Assembly: GCF_017808105.1 (NCBI RefSeq)
Contig: NZ_JADBHF010000003.1
Coordinates: 62,001-126,000, forward strand
DNA length: 64,000 nt
DNA from: Brevibacterium renqingii
GTDB lineage: Bacteria; Actinomycetota; Actinomycetes; Actinomycetales; Brevibacteriaceae
Reading direction: 5' to 3'
Made by a program: the position numbers and the translations under genes. This document shows, in pieces, positions 27,553 through 36,411 of the stretch (positions within the stretch are counted from its first letter, which is position 1; each line of letters opens with the position of its first letter). The notes under the pieces are model-generated. The model was not told the DNA's origin. It ran no database searches and worked only from the letters and a program-made list of their open reading frames with translations.

Positions 27553-28515
27553 TCAGTCGGCTGCGACGATGTCGATCTTCCAGCCGGTGAGCTTGGCGGC
27601 CAGGCGCGCGTTCTGCCCCTCCTTGCCGATGGCCAGCGAGAGCTGATCGGTGGGCACCACGGCGCGCGACTCCTGGGCCGCCGCGTCGAGGATCTCGACC
27701 CGCTTGGCCTTGGCCGGTGAGAGCGCGTGGGCGATGAACTTCGCCGGATCGTCCGAGTAGTCGACGATGTCGATCTTCTCCTGGCCGAGCTCATTCATCA
27801 CCGCGCGCACCCGGGACCCGAGTTCGCCGATGCACGATCCCTTCGCATTCACGCCGGGCTTCGTGGCGCGCACGGCGAGCTTCGTGCGGTGTCCGGCCTC
27901 GCGGGCCAGGGACACGATCTCGACGGTGCCGTCGGCGATCTCCGGCGCCTCATGGGCGAAGAGCCGACGCACGAGGTTCGGGTGGGTGCGGGAGACGGTG
28001 ACCGAGGTGCCCTTCGTGCCCTTGTGGACATCGGCGATGTAGACGCGCAGCCGGGTCCCGTGACCGTACTGTTCGCCGGGGACCTGTTCGTGCGGGGGCA
28101 GCACGGCCTCGACGTCGCCGAGGTCGACCTGGACCATCTGCGGGTCCCTGCCCTGCTGGATGGTGCCCGAGGCGATCTCGCCCTCCCGGCCCTTGAAGGT
28201 GCCGAGCAGGGATTCGTCCTCGACATCGCGCAGCCGCTGGTGGATGACCTGCCGGGCGGTCTGGGCGGCGATGCGGCCGAACCCGGTCGGAGTATCGTCG
28301 AACTCACCGATCGGATTGTCGTCGTTGTCGAATTCCACGGCGAGGATGCGCACCTCGCCGGAGGACTTGTCGAGTTCGGCGCGGGCGTCGGGCCAGGCGC
28401 CTTCGGTCTTCTGGTAGGCGAGGTAGAGTGCCTGTTCGATGAGTTCGATGAGGGTGTCCAGCGGAATCTCACGCTCTCGTTCGATCACGCGCAGAACATT
28501 GAGGTCGATGTCCAT
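27553..28515 (-). CDS. nusA: Transcription termination/antitermination factor NusA
   Basis: This 320-residue protein has the actinobacterial length, without the acidic C-terminal repeats. The N-terminal RNA-polymerase-binding domain starts [20 protein letters not shown]. An S1 domain follows ([13 protein letters not shown]), then two KH domains ([43 protein letters not shown]). It controls pausing and termination and rRNA antitermination. The start at 28515 has AGAGGAA upstream. It follows rimP after a 179-nt gap containing degenerate repeats. Confidence 0.96.
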   Translation of the reverse strand: MDIDLNVLRVIEREREIPLDTLIELIEQALYLAYQKTEGAWPDARAELDKSSGEVRILAVEFDNDDNPIGEFDDTPTGFGRIAAQTARQVIHQRLRDVEDESLLGTFKGREGEIASGTIQQGRDPQMVQVDLGDVEAVLPPHEQVPGEQYGHGTRLRVYIADVHKGTKGTSVTVSRTHPNLVRRLFAHEAPEIADGTVEIVSLAREAGHRTKLAVRATKPGVNAKGSCIGELGSRVRAVMNELGQEKIDIVDYSDDPAKFIAHALSPAKAKRVEILDAAAQESRAVVPTDQLSLAIGKEGQNARLAAKLTGWKIDIVAAD

Positions 28516-28617
28516 GTGCCAATTTCCTCTCCGGCTCATTCGAGCATTGAATTGTCTGTGTTCACTTATGCAGGCGTCACAGTCTATCCCAGTCCGCGCC
28601 TGCACCTGTCAGGGAGG

Positions 28618-28680
28618 GGCTGCGCCATGTCGGTGAGGGCCTGCGGCCTGTCGGCGAGTGCCTGCCGCCTGTCAGTGACG
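28618..28680. repeat. Three degenerate 21-bp tandem repeats between rimP and nusA
   Basis: Three 21-bp units share the pattern CTGC-GCC-TGTC-GTGA with substitutions. They lie 14 nt after the rimP stop, in the rimP-nusA gap. The rest of the 28516-28694 gap shows nothing else clear. Confidence 0.6.
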
Positions 28681-28694
28681 GCCGGCGGCGCACC

Positions 28695-29159
28695 TCAGCG
28701 GAACTTGAGCTCGACCTGCGCCTTGCGGATGTCGTCGAGCGGGACCTGCCTGGTCTCCTTCTTCTGCGGGTCCGTGCCCGTGATCGAGGACTCGCCCACC
28801 TCGGCGAGGTCGAGTTTGAACGTGTCCTTCTTCGTCGTGATCTCCAGGCGGCGCCCGATCACGCGCTTGAAGTGGCGCGGGGTCTCGAGCCTGCGCGTCG
28901 CCCCGGGACTCGTGACCTCGAGCTGATAGGGCTTGTCCCGGAAGATCTCGACCTCATCGAGGGCGTCGCCGACGATCTTCGTCGATTCGGCGATCCTGTC
29001 CATCGACATCGCCTCGGTGCTCGACTCGTCGAGGTCGACGACGACGGTGAGTGTGCGGCGGGGACCCGCGGCGACGGCCTTGACGTTCTCCAGGTGGTAA
29101 CCCGCCGTCTGCAGGGGCGGGGTGAGCAGGCCCTTGATCCGTTCGACGTCCTCGTCCAT
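28695..29159 (-). CDS. rimP: Ribosome maturation factor RimP
   Basis: This 154-residue protein of 30S assembly has an N-terminal alpha-beta domain (about 1-85, with the LTVVVDLDES strand) and a C-terminal SH3-like domain (FKLDLAEVGESSITGTD). The LEVTSPGATRRLETPRHFKRVIG segment is the family hallmark. The start at 29159 is set by GAGGAGGAGAC; codons upstream are not part of the gene. A promoter with TAGGGT is seen at 29252-29281. Confidence 0.93.
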   Translation of the reverse strand: MDEDVERIKGLLTPPLQTAGYHLENVKAVAAGPRRTLTVVVDLDESSTEAMSMDRIAESTKIVGDALDEVEIFRDKPYQLEVTSPGATRRLETPRHFKRVIGRRLEITTKKDTFKLDLAEVGESSITGTDPQKKETRQVPLDDIRKAQVELKFR

Positions 29160-29251
29160 GTCTCCTCCTCTTCGCTGGCCCTCCCACCCGCCGAGGTGCG
29201 GCGGGCGGGTTCGGCGGCCCGCTCGTCTGCCCTGCCGACCGCCTCTCCCCC

Positions 29252-29295
29252 ACCCTAAGCGACAGCCTCGGCGAAGAGTAAGCATCCGATAGGAT
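29252..29295. promoter_or_regulatory. Divergent promoters of rimP and the DUF4439 lipoprotein
   Basis: Minus strand: TTACTC (29276-29281) and TAGGGT (29252-29257), spacing 18, serve rimP. Plus strand: TAGGAT (29290-29295) ends 6 nt before the lipoprotein ATG, predicting a leaderless mRNA. The two promoter regions are interleaved, so the polymerases would compete. Confidence 0.5.
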
Positions 29296-29301
29296 TGCCG
29301 T

Positions 29302-30300
29302 ATGCGTTTTCCCGTCAGTCGCCGCGTCCTTCTGACCACCGGCGTCAGCGGCGCGAGTCTGGCTCTGCTCACGGCCTGCGGCCTGCGGCTCGACGCGGAC
29401 CCCGAGCTTCCCACCCTCGACTCCTCGCAGCGGCTGCGCAACCGCATCGCCCGCATCCTCGCCTCCACGACGCCCGGCTCCGGCGACCCCGACACCGCCG
29501 GTGAGGACCTGGACGATTTCGTCACGGCCATCGGACCCGTGTGGAACCCGCCGACCGAACTCGCCACCGAACCGCCGCCGAGTGAGGACGAACGCAGCTT
29601 CCTCGAGGCCGCCGAGGTGGTCTCGCGGGTCGTGTTCGACGCCGCCCCCGAGCTCGGTTCGGGTCTCATCCCTGTGCTCACCGACGTGGCCACGGGCCTG
29701 ACCCTCACAGCGGGGACGAAGGAGCCCGAGCTCATCCGCACCGCCGACGAGCTCATCCGCGCCGGACGCGAAGAGGGCTCCGACGCTGCGGGGACGGCAT
29801 CCGCCGGGCACGGCTCGAGGCGGCCGAAGGCCCCCGAGGACCGGCAGTCGATGTTCAATGCGATCCTCAATCAGTCGCGGGCGGCCGCCTACGGCTATGA
29901 GCGCCTGGCCGTGAACTTCGCGAGGAAGTCCGCCGAGCGCACGGGGGCGTTGGCCCGCCTCGAATCGCTGGGCTCGCTGTCCGGGGAGATGCTCGAACTC
30001 CTCGGCGAGGACAATGCCGATCCGAACGCCTCGGCGTGGCAGCTCGACCCCACTCCGACGGACACCCGGACGGCGAGGGAACTGGCGCTGGGGCTCGAGG
30101 ACGGGCTGGCCGCAGCGCTTCTGCCCTGGCTGGAAAGCGAGACCTCGGCGATCCTGCGCCTGTGGGAATCCGCTCGCGCCCGCACCGTCTTCTCGCAGCC
30201 GCAGCCGCTTCGCTTCACCTACTCCGGCTCCGGACGTGCCGGCAGCGCGGAAGCTCGCGCCTCGGCGCCGACCGCGACCCCTGCGGGGGTGGCCGGATGA
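29302..30300 (+). CDS. DUF4439 (ferritin-like) lipoprotein
   Basis: This 332-residue protein has a twin-arginine-like and lipobox N terminus (SRRVLLTTGV, then LLTACG with the Cys near 26), so it is probably exported and lipid-anchored. The body is helical. The C-terminal half carries the DUF4439 ferritin-like four-helix region (AILNQSRAAAYGYERLAVNFA), with the Glu/Tyr/Arg-rich helices of that family. Metal binding is not assured. The transcript is predicted leaderless. The downstream kinase-like gene overlaps by ATGA. Confidence 0.8.
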   Translation: MRFPVSRRVLLTTGVSGASLALLTACGLRLDADPELPTLDSSQRLRNRIARILASTTPGSGDPDTAGEDLDDFVTAIGPVWNPPTELATEPPPSEDERSFLEAAEVVSRVVFDAAPELGSGLIPVLTDVATGLTLTAGTKEPELIRTADELIRAGREEGSDAAGTASAGHGSRRPKAPEDRQSMFNAILNQSRAAAYGYERLAVNFARKSAERTGALARLESLGSLSGEMLELLGEDNADPNASAWQLDPTPTDTRTARELALGLEDGLAAALLPWLESETSAILRLWESARARTVFSQPQPLRFTYSGSGRAGSAEARASAPTATPAGVAG

Positions 30301-31316
30301 AGGTGCCTCCGGTTCTCTACCGCTCCACCCGCGACATCATCGGCGAATACCGCACCGACGCATGGGTCGCGGCCCTGGACTATATGGCCAATGAGGTCCT
30401 CGACCGGTGGAAGCTGCGCTTCGACGAGGTGCCCGGCGCCCCCTGGGCCGGCTGCGAATCACTGGTCATCCCGGTGCTCACGCAGGAGAACTACCAGGGT
30501 GTGCTGCGATTCGCCGCCCCCACTTCGGCGCATACGGCCGCGCATGCGCAGGCGCTGCGGGCACTGAAGATGTGGAACGGGCACGGAGCGGTGCGGGTCA
30601 TCCGCGACGACCGCAGCTTCCGCGTCACCCTGCAGGAGCGGCTGCGGACGAAGGACAATCTCTCGGTGCTGCCGCTGGCCGATGTGCCTGCGGTCTGGGG
30701 CGCCCTCCAACGGTCCCTGGAGATCCCCGCGAGTTCGGGATTCCTGCGCGTGCAGGACATCGTCGCCGGCTGGCTGTCGACCTTCGACGCCGACGCCGGA
30801 CTGCTCTCGGGCTGGTCGGAGGCGGGACCGAATGACGCCCTGCTGCTGTCGTTCGCGCGCAATTGGATGCAGACCCTGGCGGCCTCCGACGAGAACTGGC
30901 TCATCCACGCCGACCTGCACTACTACAACATCCTCGCCGGCAACCCGGACACCTCGGGCATCTCGACGTGGAAGGCCATCGACCCGCAGCCGCTGGCCGG
31001 GCCGACCGCCTACACCCTGGCGCCGGTGCTGTGGAACCGGCTGGCCGAGATCCCCTCGGAGCACCCGCAGGCGCAGGCGGCGTGGCTGCGCGGCTTCGCC
31101 ACCGACCTCGCCCTGTGCGCCGGCATCGAACCGCAGTACGGGATGGGCGCGACCGTGGCGAGGGAGATCACGAACATGTTCTGGTATCTGCGCGCGGCCT
31201 CCGGCGGCTCGACGGCGAGTCTGGCCGATGCGGCCCGTTCCCTGTGGGTGGCCCGCGCCCTGTCCGGCGCCGACGTCGCCGGCATCAGCGCCCACGCCCT
31301 CAAACCCATCGGCTGA
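30297..31316 (+). CDS. Aminoglycoside phosphotransferase-like kinase (APH(6)/hydroxyurea-kinase family)
   Basis: This 339-residue protein has a kinase-fold active site reading WLIHADLHYYNILAG (Brenner motif with Asp and Asn) followed by the metal-binding AIDPQPLAGP. This pattern is typical of the streptomycin-6-kinase group. The start ATG at 30297 overlaps the lipoprotein stop. In this chromosomal housekeeping context, a resistance role is unproven; small-molecule kinases of this family often have other substrates. Confidence 0.8.
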   Translation: MKVPPVLYRSTRDIIGEYRTDAWVAALDYMANEVLDRWKLRFDEVPGAPWAGCESLVIPVLTQENYQGVLRFAAPTSAHTAAHAQALRALKMWNGHGAVRVIRDDRSFRVTLQERLRTKDNLSVLPLADVPAVWGALQRSLEIPASSGFLRVQDIVAGWLSTFDADAGLLSGWSEAGPNDALLLSFARNWMQTLAASDENWLIHADLHYYNILAGNPDTSGISTWKAIDPQPLAGPTAYTLAPVLWNRLAEIPSEHPQAQAAWLRGFATDLALCAGIEPQYGMGATVAREITNMFWYLRAASGGSTASLADAARSLWVARALSGADVAGISAHALKPIG

Positions 31317-31358
31317 GCCGAGCCGTCTCGCGGCAGAGCCGTCCTGCTCGCGAAGGGA

Positions 31359-32168
31359 TCAGCGGATGAGGGAGGTCAGGACGTCGAAGCCGAGTTTGAG
31401 GATCATCGCCGAGACGACGATGACGAAGATGACGCGGACGAACCCCGAGCCCTTCTTCAGAGCGGTCCTGGCGCCGAAGATGCCGCCTGCGACGTTGCCG
31501 AACGCGACGACGAGTCCGAGTGCCCAGACGACCTGCCCGTCGGGGACGAAGTAGACGAGCGCCCCGAGGTTCGTCGCCCAGTTGATGACCTTCGCCGTGG
31601 CCGAGGCCTGCAGGAAGGAGAAGCCGATGACCGTCACGAACGCGATGACCAGGAACGATCCGGTGCCCGGTCCCAGCACTCCGTCGTAGATGCCGATGAC
31701 GAGTCCGATCAGCCATGACAGCGTATGATGCCGTTTCGACGACTCGCCGAACCGCAGGCTCGCATCCGCGCCGAGGCTGGGGTTGAGCAGGGTGAACAGT
31801 CCGACGCCGATGAGTGCGATGAGGATGATCGGGGTGAACAGTTCGGCCGGCACGAGGGTCGCGAGCTTCGCCCCGACCACGGCGCCCAGGAACGCGGTCG
31901 CCGCGGCCGGGATCGTGGCCGTCCGGTCGGGCGTGATCTTGCGCAGATAGGTGATCGCCGAGGCGCTCGTGCCCGCGATCGACCCGATCTTGTTCGTCGC
32001 CACGGCCTGCACGGGGCTCATGCCCGGCACGAGCAGCAGTGCGGGCAGCTGGATCAGTCCGCCCCCGCCGACGACCGCGTCGATCCACCCGGCCAGTGCT
32101 CCCGCGGCCAGCAGCCACAGGAGCATCGGCAGGGTGACATCGATGCCGCCGGTGAGAGCCTCGAGCAC
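31359..32168 (-). CDS. TSUP-family (TauE/SafE) membrane permease
   Basis: This 269-residue protein has about eight membrane segments in two homologous halves. The N-terminal signature is LAGWIDAVVGGGGLIQLPALLL, and the mid-protein repeat has GIYDGVLGPGTGSFLVIAFV. Family members export sulfite, sulfoacetate or related anions. The start is GTG at 32168, 9 nt after the proS stop, so it may be co-transcribed with proS. The substrate is unknown. Confidence 0.88.
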   Translation of the reverse strand: MLEALTGGIDVTLPMLLWLLAAGALAGWIDAVVGGGGLIQLPALLLVPGMSPVQAVATNKIGSIAGTSASAITYLRKITPDRTATIPAAATAFLGAVVGAKLATLVPAELFTPIILIALIGVGLFTLLNPSLGADASLRFGESSKRHHTLSWLIGLVIGIYDGVLGPGTGSFLVIAFVTVIGFSFLQASATAKVINWATNLGALVYFVPDGQVVWALGLVVAFGNVAGGIFGARTALKKGSGFVRVIFVIVVSAMILKLGFDVLTSLIR

Positions 32169-32176
32169 CGCGGCGA

Positions 32177-34033
32177 TCAGACGTTCGTCTCAGCCGCGTC
32201 GGCTGAGACGGCCGCATCGGCCGCGGCATCGGCTTGCGCATAGGCCTCGCGGATCGCGGCCACGGTGGTCGGGACCACCTCGGCGAGGGGCAGGTCGGCC
32301 TTCTCCTCGCTCAGACGATTGCGCACCTCGACGACGCCGTCGGCGAGCCCGCGGCCGACGACGATGACGGTGGGGATGCCGATGAGCTCGGCATCGGCGA
32401 ACTTGAAGCCGGGCGAGACCTTGTTGCGGTCGTCGAGCAGCACGCTGACGCCCTCGGACTCGAGCTCGGCGGTCATCGTCTCGGCCGCCTCGGCGATCTC
32501 GGCGCCCTTGCCGGCGACGATGATGTGGACGTCGGCCGGGGCCAGGTGCTGGGGCCAGAGCAGCCCGTCTTCGCTGTGGTACTCCTCGGCGATGCAGGCC
32601 ATGACGCGGGTGACGCCGAGGCCGTAGGAGCCCATGGTCACTGTCGTGGCCTTGCCGTTCTGGTCGAGCACCTTGAGGTCGAGTGATTCGGCGTACTTGC
32701 GGCCGAGCTTGAAGATCTGGCCGATCTCCACGCCGCGGGCCAGCTCCAGCGGGCCGGAACCGTCGGGGGCGGGATCGCCGAGGACCACCTCGGCGGCCTC
32801 GATCGTGCCGTCGGCGGTGAAATCGCGGCCGGCGACGAGGTCGAAGACGTGACGGCCGGGCTCATTGGCACCGGTGATCCACCGGGTCCCGTCGGCGACG
32901 CGGGGGTCGAGGAGGTAGCGGACCTTCGAGGCCGATTCGAGGCCGAGGACCGGGTTGTCGAGGTCGTTCCCGGGCCCGATGTAGCCCTTGACGAGCTCGG
33001 GATGCGCGGCGAGGTCCGCCTCCGTCGCGGCCTCGAGGTCGACCTCACCGGCGCCGAGCATGCCTGTGCCGGCGGCCCGGTCCAGATCCACGTCCCGGTC
33101 ACCGGGCAGGCCGATGACGATGATCTCGCGGGTGCCGTCCGGATGCGTGACGGCGCAGACGACGTTCTTCAGCGTATCGGCGGCCGTCCAGGCGCGATCG
33201 GCCCGCGGATGGTTCGCATTCGCCGCGGCCACGAGGGTCTCGATCGTCGGGGTGTCGGGGGTGTCCTCGACATGGGCGGCCGGTGAGTTCTCGTACGGGA
33301 CAGCCTCGGGCACGATCGAGGTCACGGCCTCGACGTTGGCGGCGTAGCCTCCCGGGGAGCGGACGAAGGTGTCCTCGCCGACCTCGGAGGGGTAGATGAA
33401 CTCCTCGGTCCCGGAGCCGCCCATCGCGCCGGGGGTGGCCTTGACGGGCAGGCAGGGCAGTCCCATGCGGGCGAATGCGCGCAGATAGGCCACGCGCATG
33501 GCCTCATAGGAGGCGTCGAGTCCGGCATCGTCGATGTCGAAGGAGTAGGCGTCCTTCATGATGAATTCGCGGCCGCGCAGCAGTCCGGCCCGCGGGCGGG
33601 CCTCATCGCGGTACTTCGTCTGGATCTGGTAGATCGACAGCGGCAGATCCTTGTACGAGGAGTAGAGGTCCTTGACCAGGAGGGTGAAGACCTCCTCATG
33701 GGTGGGGGCGAGGATGTAGTCGTTCTCGCGCCGGTCCTTGAGGTGGAAGAGGTCGGGTCCGAAGGCCTCCCAACGCCCGGACTTCTTGTAGGGGTCGGCG
33801 GGCAGCAGACCCGGGAAGTGGACTTCCTGGGAGCCGGCGAGCGCCATCTCCTCGCGCACGATGGCCTCGATCCTGCCGAGCACGGCCAGTCCCAGAGGCA
33901 GCCACGTGTAGATCCCCGGTGCCGACCGGCGGATGTATCCGGCGCGGTGCAGCAGTCGGTGGCTGGCCACCTCGGCGCCGACCGGATCCTCCTTCTGGGT
34001 TCGCACGAACAGGGACGACATGCGCAGGGCCAT
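32177..34033 (-). CDS. proS: Prolyl-tRNA synthetase
   Basis: This 618-residue class II synthetase is of the bacterial type with an editing (INS) domain. Motif 1 region [23 protein letters not shown], motif 2 region [27 protein letters not shown] and motif 3 [16 protein letters not shown] are seen. The editing insertion lies at about residues 225-405, and the anticodon-binding domain ends the protein after residue 480. It charges tRNA-Pro. The start has GAGGAG upstream, and a TAGTGT -10 element lies at 34070-34075. Confidence 0.97.
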   Translation of the reverse strand: MALRMSSLFVRTQKEDPVGAEVASHRLLHRAGYIRRSAPGIYTWLPLGLAVLGRIEAIVREEMALAGSQEVHFPGLLPADPYKKSGRWEAFGPDLFHLKDRRENDYILAPTHEEVFTLLVKDLYSSYKDLPLSIYQIQTKYRDEARPRAGLLRGREFIMKDAYSFDIDDAGLDASYEAMRVAYLRAFARMGLPCLPVKATPGAMGGSGTEEFIYPSEVGEDTFVRSPGGYAANVEAVTSIVPEAVPYENSPAAHVEDTPDTPTIETLVAAANANHPRADRAWTAADTLKNVVCAVTHPDGTREIIVIGLPGDRDVDLDRAAGTGMLGAGEVDLEAATEADLAAHPELVKGYIGPGNDLDNPVLGLESASKVRYLLDPRVADGTRWITGANEPGRHVFDLVAGRDFTADGTIEAAEVVLGDPAPDGSGPLELARGVEIGQIFKLGRKYAESLDLKVLDQNGKATTVTMGSYGLGVTRVMACIAEEYHSEDGLLWPQHLAPADVHIIVAGKGAEIAEAAETMTAELESEGVSVLLDDRNKVSPGFKFADAELIGIPTVIVVGRGLADGVVEVRNRLSEEKADLPLAEVVPTTVAAIREAYAQADAAADAAVSADAAETNV

Positions 34034-34155
34034 GGGTGTTTCTCCTCAACTTGTCAGGACTCAGATCGAACACTATCGCACGCGGGCGAGGCGGAGGGAA
34101 TCGGAGCGGAGCGGGCCTGTCCCGAGCCGGAACCCCTACCCGGCGGCGGGCCGGA

Positions 34156-34184
34156 TTCGTCACCAGGGACAAGAGAATTAGACT
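34156..34184 (+). promoter_or_regulatory. Promoter of the Nudix-S4 gene pair
   Basis: TTCGTC (34156-34161) and TAGACT (34179-34184) are spaced exactly 17 nt on the plus strand. The predicted start is about 65 nt before the ATG at 34255. The same TAGACT -10 is seen upstream of rpsB, pyrH and the 22436-23320 hydrolase. Confidence 0.55.
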
Positions 34185-34254
34185 GGTGGTGCTGCGCCGA
34201 AGTCCAGCACCGGTCGGGCCCCTCTGGCCCGCAGACCGGCACCTCCCCGACACG

Positions 34255-35052
34255 ATGAGTCCGAGCGATACGAAGAGCATGCCTGATCCGAGCCAACTCA
34301 CGCAGTTCCCGCGGCCGTCGGTCGCGGTCGACACCGCGGTCCTCTGCCCCGTGCCCGGTCGCGGCCTGCATGTTCTCCTCACCCATCCCGGCGACGGGAT
34401 GTGGCAGCTGCCGGGTTCGATCCTGCGCCCGCAGGAGCGTCTCGCCGAGGCGGTCGCCCGGTGCCTGCGCGAGAAGGCCCGTCTGGTCGACCGCGCCCCG
34501 GTCCAGCTGCACGTCTTCGATCAGCCCGACCGCGACGACCGCGGCTGGGTGATCTCCGTGGCCCATCTCGATGTGCTCTCCGCCGGCGACGTCGGCCTCG
34601 CCCGAACCGGAGACGACGGGGTGTCCGAGTCAGGGACGGCCGAGTCCGATGGTGAGCCCGCCGAGGCGGTCGCGACTGATTCCGATCATGCCGACGCCCC
34701 CGTCCACCGCCGCAGACTCGTGCCCGTGCACGAGGTGCACGAGCTCAGCTCCGAACATCAGGAGATCGTCCGCGTCGCCGTCCACCGTCTGCGCGCCCTC
34801 CACGAGCGCACGCCCGATCCCTTCGGTCTGCTCGAGTCCGAGTTCTCCCTGCGGCAGCTGCGCGAGCTGCACGAGATCGTCGCCGGTGAGAGCCTGCAGG
34901 CCGATACGTTCCGCCGGACCATGCTGCCCCTGCTCGAACCCACCGGTCAGGCCGTCAGTCAGGGCAGGGGCCGACCGGCGCAGACATTCACCCGCCGGTC
35001 GGAACTCGCCCTGCGCGCCGATTCCCAGGCCGTCGAGGACTCACGCCGATGA
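34255..35052 (+). CDS. NrtR-like protein: degenerate Nudix domain plus winged helix
   Basis: This 265-residue protein has a Nudix-type N-terminal domain (about 15-165), with an unusually long acidic insertion near 115-150. The C-terminal region resembles the NrtR winged helix (FSLRQLRELHEIVAG). The Nudix box is GSILRPQERLAEAVARCLRE, where catalytic Glu positions are replaced (RCLREK instead of RELxEE). Hydrolase activity is therefore doubtful, and an ADP-ribose-sensing repressor is the better guess. The start at 34255 has no good Shine-Dalgarno; ATG 34279 is the alternative. It overlaps the S4 gene by ATGA. Confidence 0.8.
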   Translation: MSPSDTKSMPDPSQLTQFPRPSVAVDTAVLCPVPGRGLHVLLTHPGDGMWQLPGSILRPQERLAEAVARCLREKARLVDRAPVQLHVFDQPDRDDRGWVISVAHLDVLSAGDVGLARTGDDGVSESGTAESDGEPAEAVATDSDHADAPVHRRRLVPVHEVHELSSEHQEIVRVAVHRLRALHERTPDPFGLLESEFSLRQLRELHEIVAGESLQADTFRRTMLPLLEPTGQAVSQGRGRPAQTFTRRSELALRADSQAVEDSRR

Positions 35053-35468
35053 CCGAGATCGACCGGACCCCGACGAAGCACATGCGCATCGACGTGTGGC
35101 TGTGGGCGACGCGTATGTTCAAGACGCGCAATCTCGCCACACAGGCGTGCCGCGGCGGCCACGTGCAGGTCGACGGCCAGAGGGTCAAGGCCGCGCAGAA
35201 GGTGAGCATCGGCCAGGAGGTGCGGGTGCGCAAGGCCGGCGGCGAATTCACGTGGAAGATCACCGGCTTCATCCCCACCCGCATGCAGGCCTCCGTCGCT
35301 GTCCGATGCTATGAGGATCTCACTCCCCCACCCGATCCGGCGCTGCGCGGATTCGTCCCGCGGCGGGACAAGGGGCTGGGCCGTCCGACGAAGAAGGACC
35401 GTCGGGAGATGGAGAAGTTCCTCGGCGACATGGCCAAACCCCAGTCGCGCAACCGCCGTCGCGACTGA
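35049..35468 (+). CDS. S4-domain RNA-binding protein (HslR/Hsp15-like)
   Basis: This 139-residue protein has an S4 domain at about residues 10-60 (MRIDVWLWATRMFKTRNLATQACRGG is the start of it; HVQVDGQRVKAAQKV follows) and a basic tail. Hsp15 proteins recycle 50S subunits with stuck nascent chains. The start overlaps the Nudix stop, so it is translationally coupled. The C-terminal FVPRRDKGLGRPTKKDRREM matches family members in actinobacteria. Confidence 0.9.
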   Translation: MTEIDRTPTKHMRIDVWLWATRMFKTRNLATQACRGGHVQVDGQRVKAAQKVSIGQEVRVRKAGGEFTWKITGFIPTRMQASVAVRCYEDLTPPPDPALRGFVPRRDKGLGRPTKKDRREMEKFLGDMAKPQSRNRRRD

Positions 35469-35478
35469 TCGGTCCGGC

Positions 35479-36357
35479 TCAGTACATGACGGTGGCGAAG
35501 GTGCCGACCTGTTCGAAGCCGACGCGGGAGTACATCCGCAGCGCCGCCTCGTTATAGTCATTGGCATACAGGCTCACCGTGGTGTGGCCCTTGTCGCGGG
35601 TGCGTTGGACGACCGCGGCCATTCCCGCGGCGCCGAGCCCCTGGTTCCTCACCTCGGGATGGACCCATACCCCCTGGACCTGGACGATGCGGCGGGCCCG
35701 GATACCGATATCGGCTTTGAACAGCACCTGTTCGTCCTGCTCGGCGGCGGGCCACCTCGGCACTGGTCCACCCTGGGGCAGGGTATCGGAGATGCGGGCA
35801 TAGCAGTTCTTTCCGCGGATGATGCCGCGCACTCGCGAGAGGTATCCTGCGGTGCCGTCCTCGACGGGCGAGAACCCGACCTCTTTCGTGAACATGTCGA
35901 CGCTGGCGGGAAATACCGCACCGAGGTCATCGAGTGTCACTCGGACGACGTGTTCGTCGGGTGTCACGAGCGGATCGGAGCTGATCGCCAGCAGAGGCTG
36001 CCGCTCCCGGACTCCGCGCGGCCGTCCCCAGTTGAGTCGGCGCCACAGGTCGAGGATCACCGTCCGGTTCCCGATGAGGGAGCACGAGACACGACCGTCG
36101 GCGTTGAGCTTCTCGGCGAGCACCTGATTCGTCGCCGGCGTCGCCGCGACGGGGATGATGTTCCCGCCCACCCAGTAGGCGGCCACGGGCCTGTCCCCAT
36201 CGAAGACTCCGTAGAGCGTGCCGGCCGGGGACCCCAAGCGGGCCGTGCCCGTGACCTCGAGCAGGGAGATGAGGTAGACGTTCTCGCAGGGATTGCGCGC
36301 GAGCAGATCCAACAGCCACCGCGTGTGCTGATGTCCCAAGCGTGCGATCCTCAGCAT
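35479..36357 (-). CDS. DUF4081-GNAT acetyltransferase
   Basis: This 292-residue protein has an N-terminal DUF4081 domain (about 1-110, ARNPCENVYLISLLEVTG) and a C-terminal GNAT domain (about 150-292) with the acetyl-CoA loop VRNQGLGAAGMAAVVQ and the ending YNEAALRMYSRVGFEQVG. It occurs close to ispG in many actinobacteria. The substrate is unknown. It lies 54 nt after ispG in the same direction, so it is likely co-transcribed. Confidence 0.88.
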   Translation of the reverse strand: MLRIARLGHQHTRWLLDLLARNPCENVYLISLLEVTGTARLGSPAGTLYGVFDGDRPVAAYWVGGNIIPVAATPATNQVLAEKLNADGRVSCSLIGNRTVILDLWRRLNWGRPRGVRERQPLLAISSDPLVTPDEHVVRVTLDDLGAVFPASVDMFTKEVGFSPVEDGTAGYLSRVRGIIRGKNCYARISDTLPQGGPVPRWPAAEQDEQVLFKADIGIRARRIVQVQGVWVHPEVRNQGLGAAGMAAVVQRTRDKGHTTVSLYANDYNEAALRMYSRVGFEQVGTFATVMY

Positions 36358-36411
36358 GGATAACCTTCGTCCACCTTCAGCATGAATGAGTCCTGACGAC
36401 GAAGCGGCAGC

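Noticed and set aside
30297..31316. Acquired antibiotic resistance gene
   Set aside because: No mobile element flanks it, base composition matches the neighbours, and it is coupled to a lipoprotein gene. The kinase fold alone does not prove resistance.
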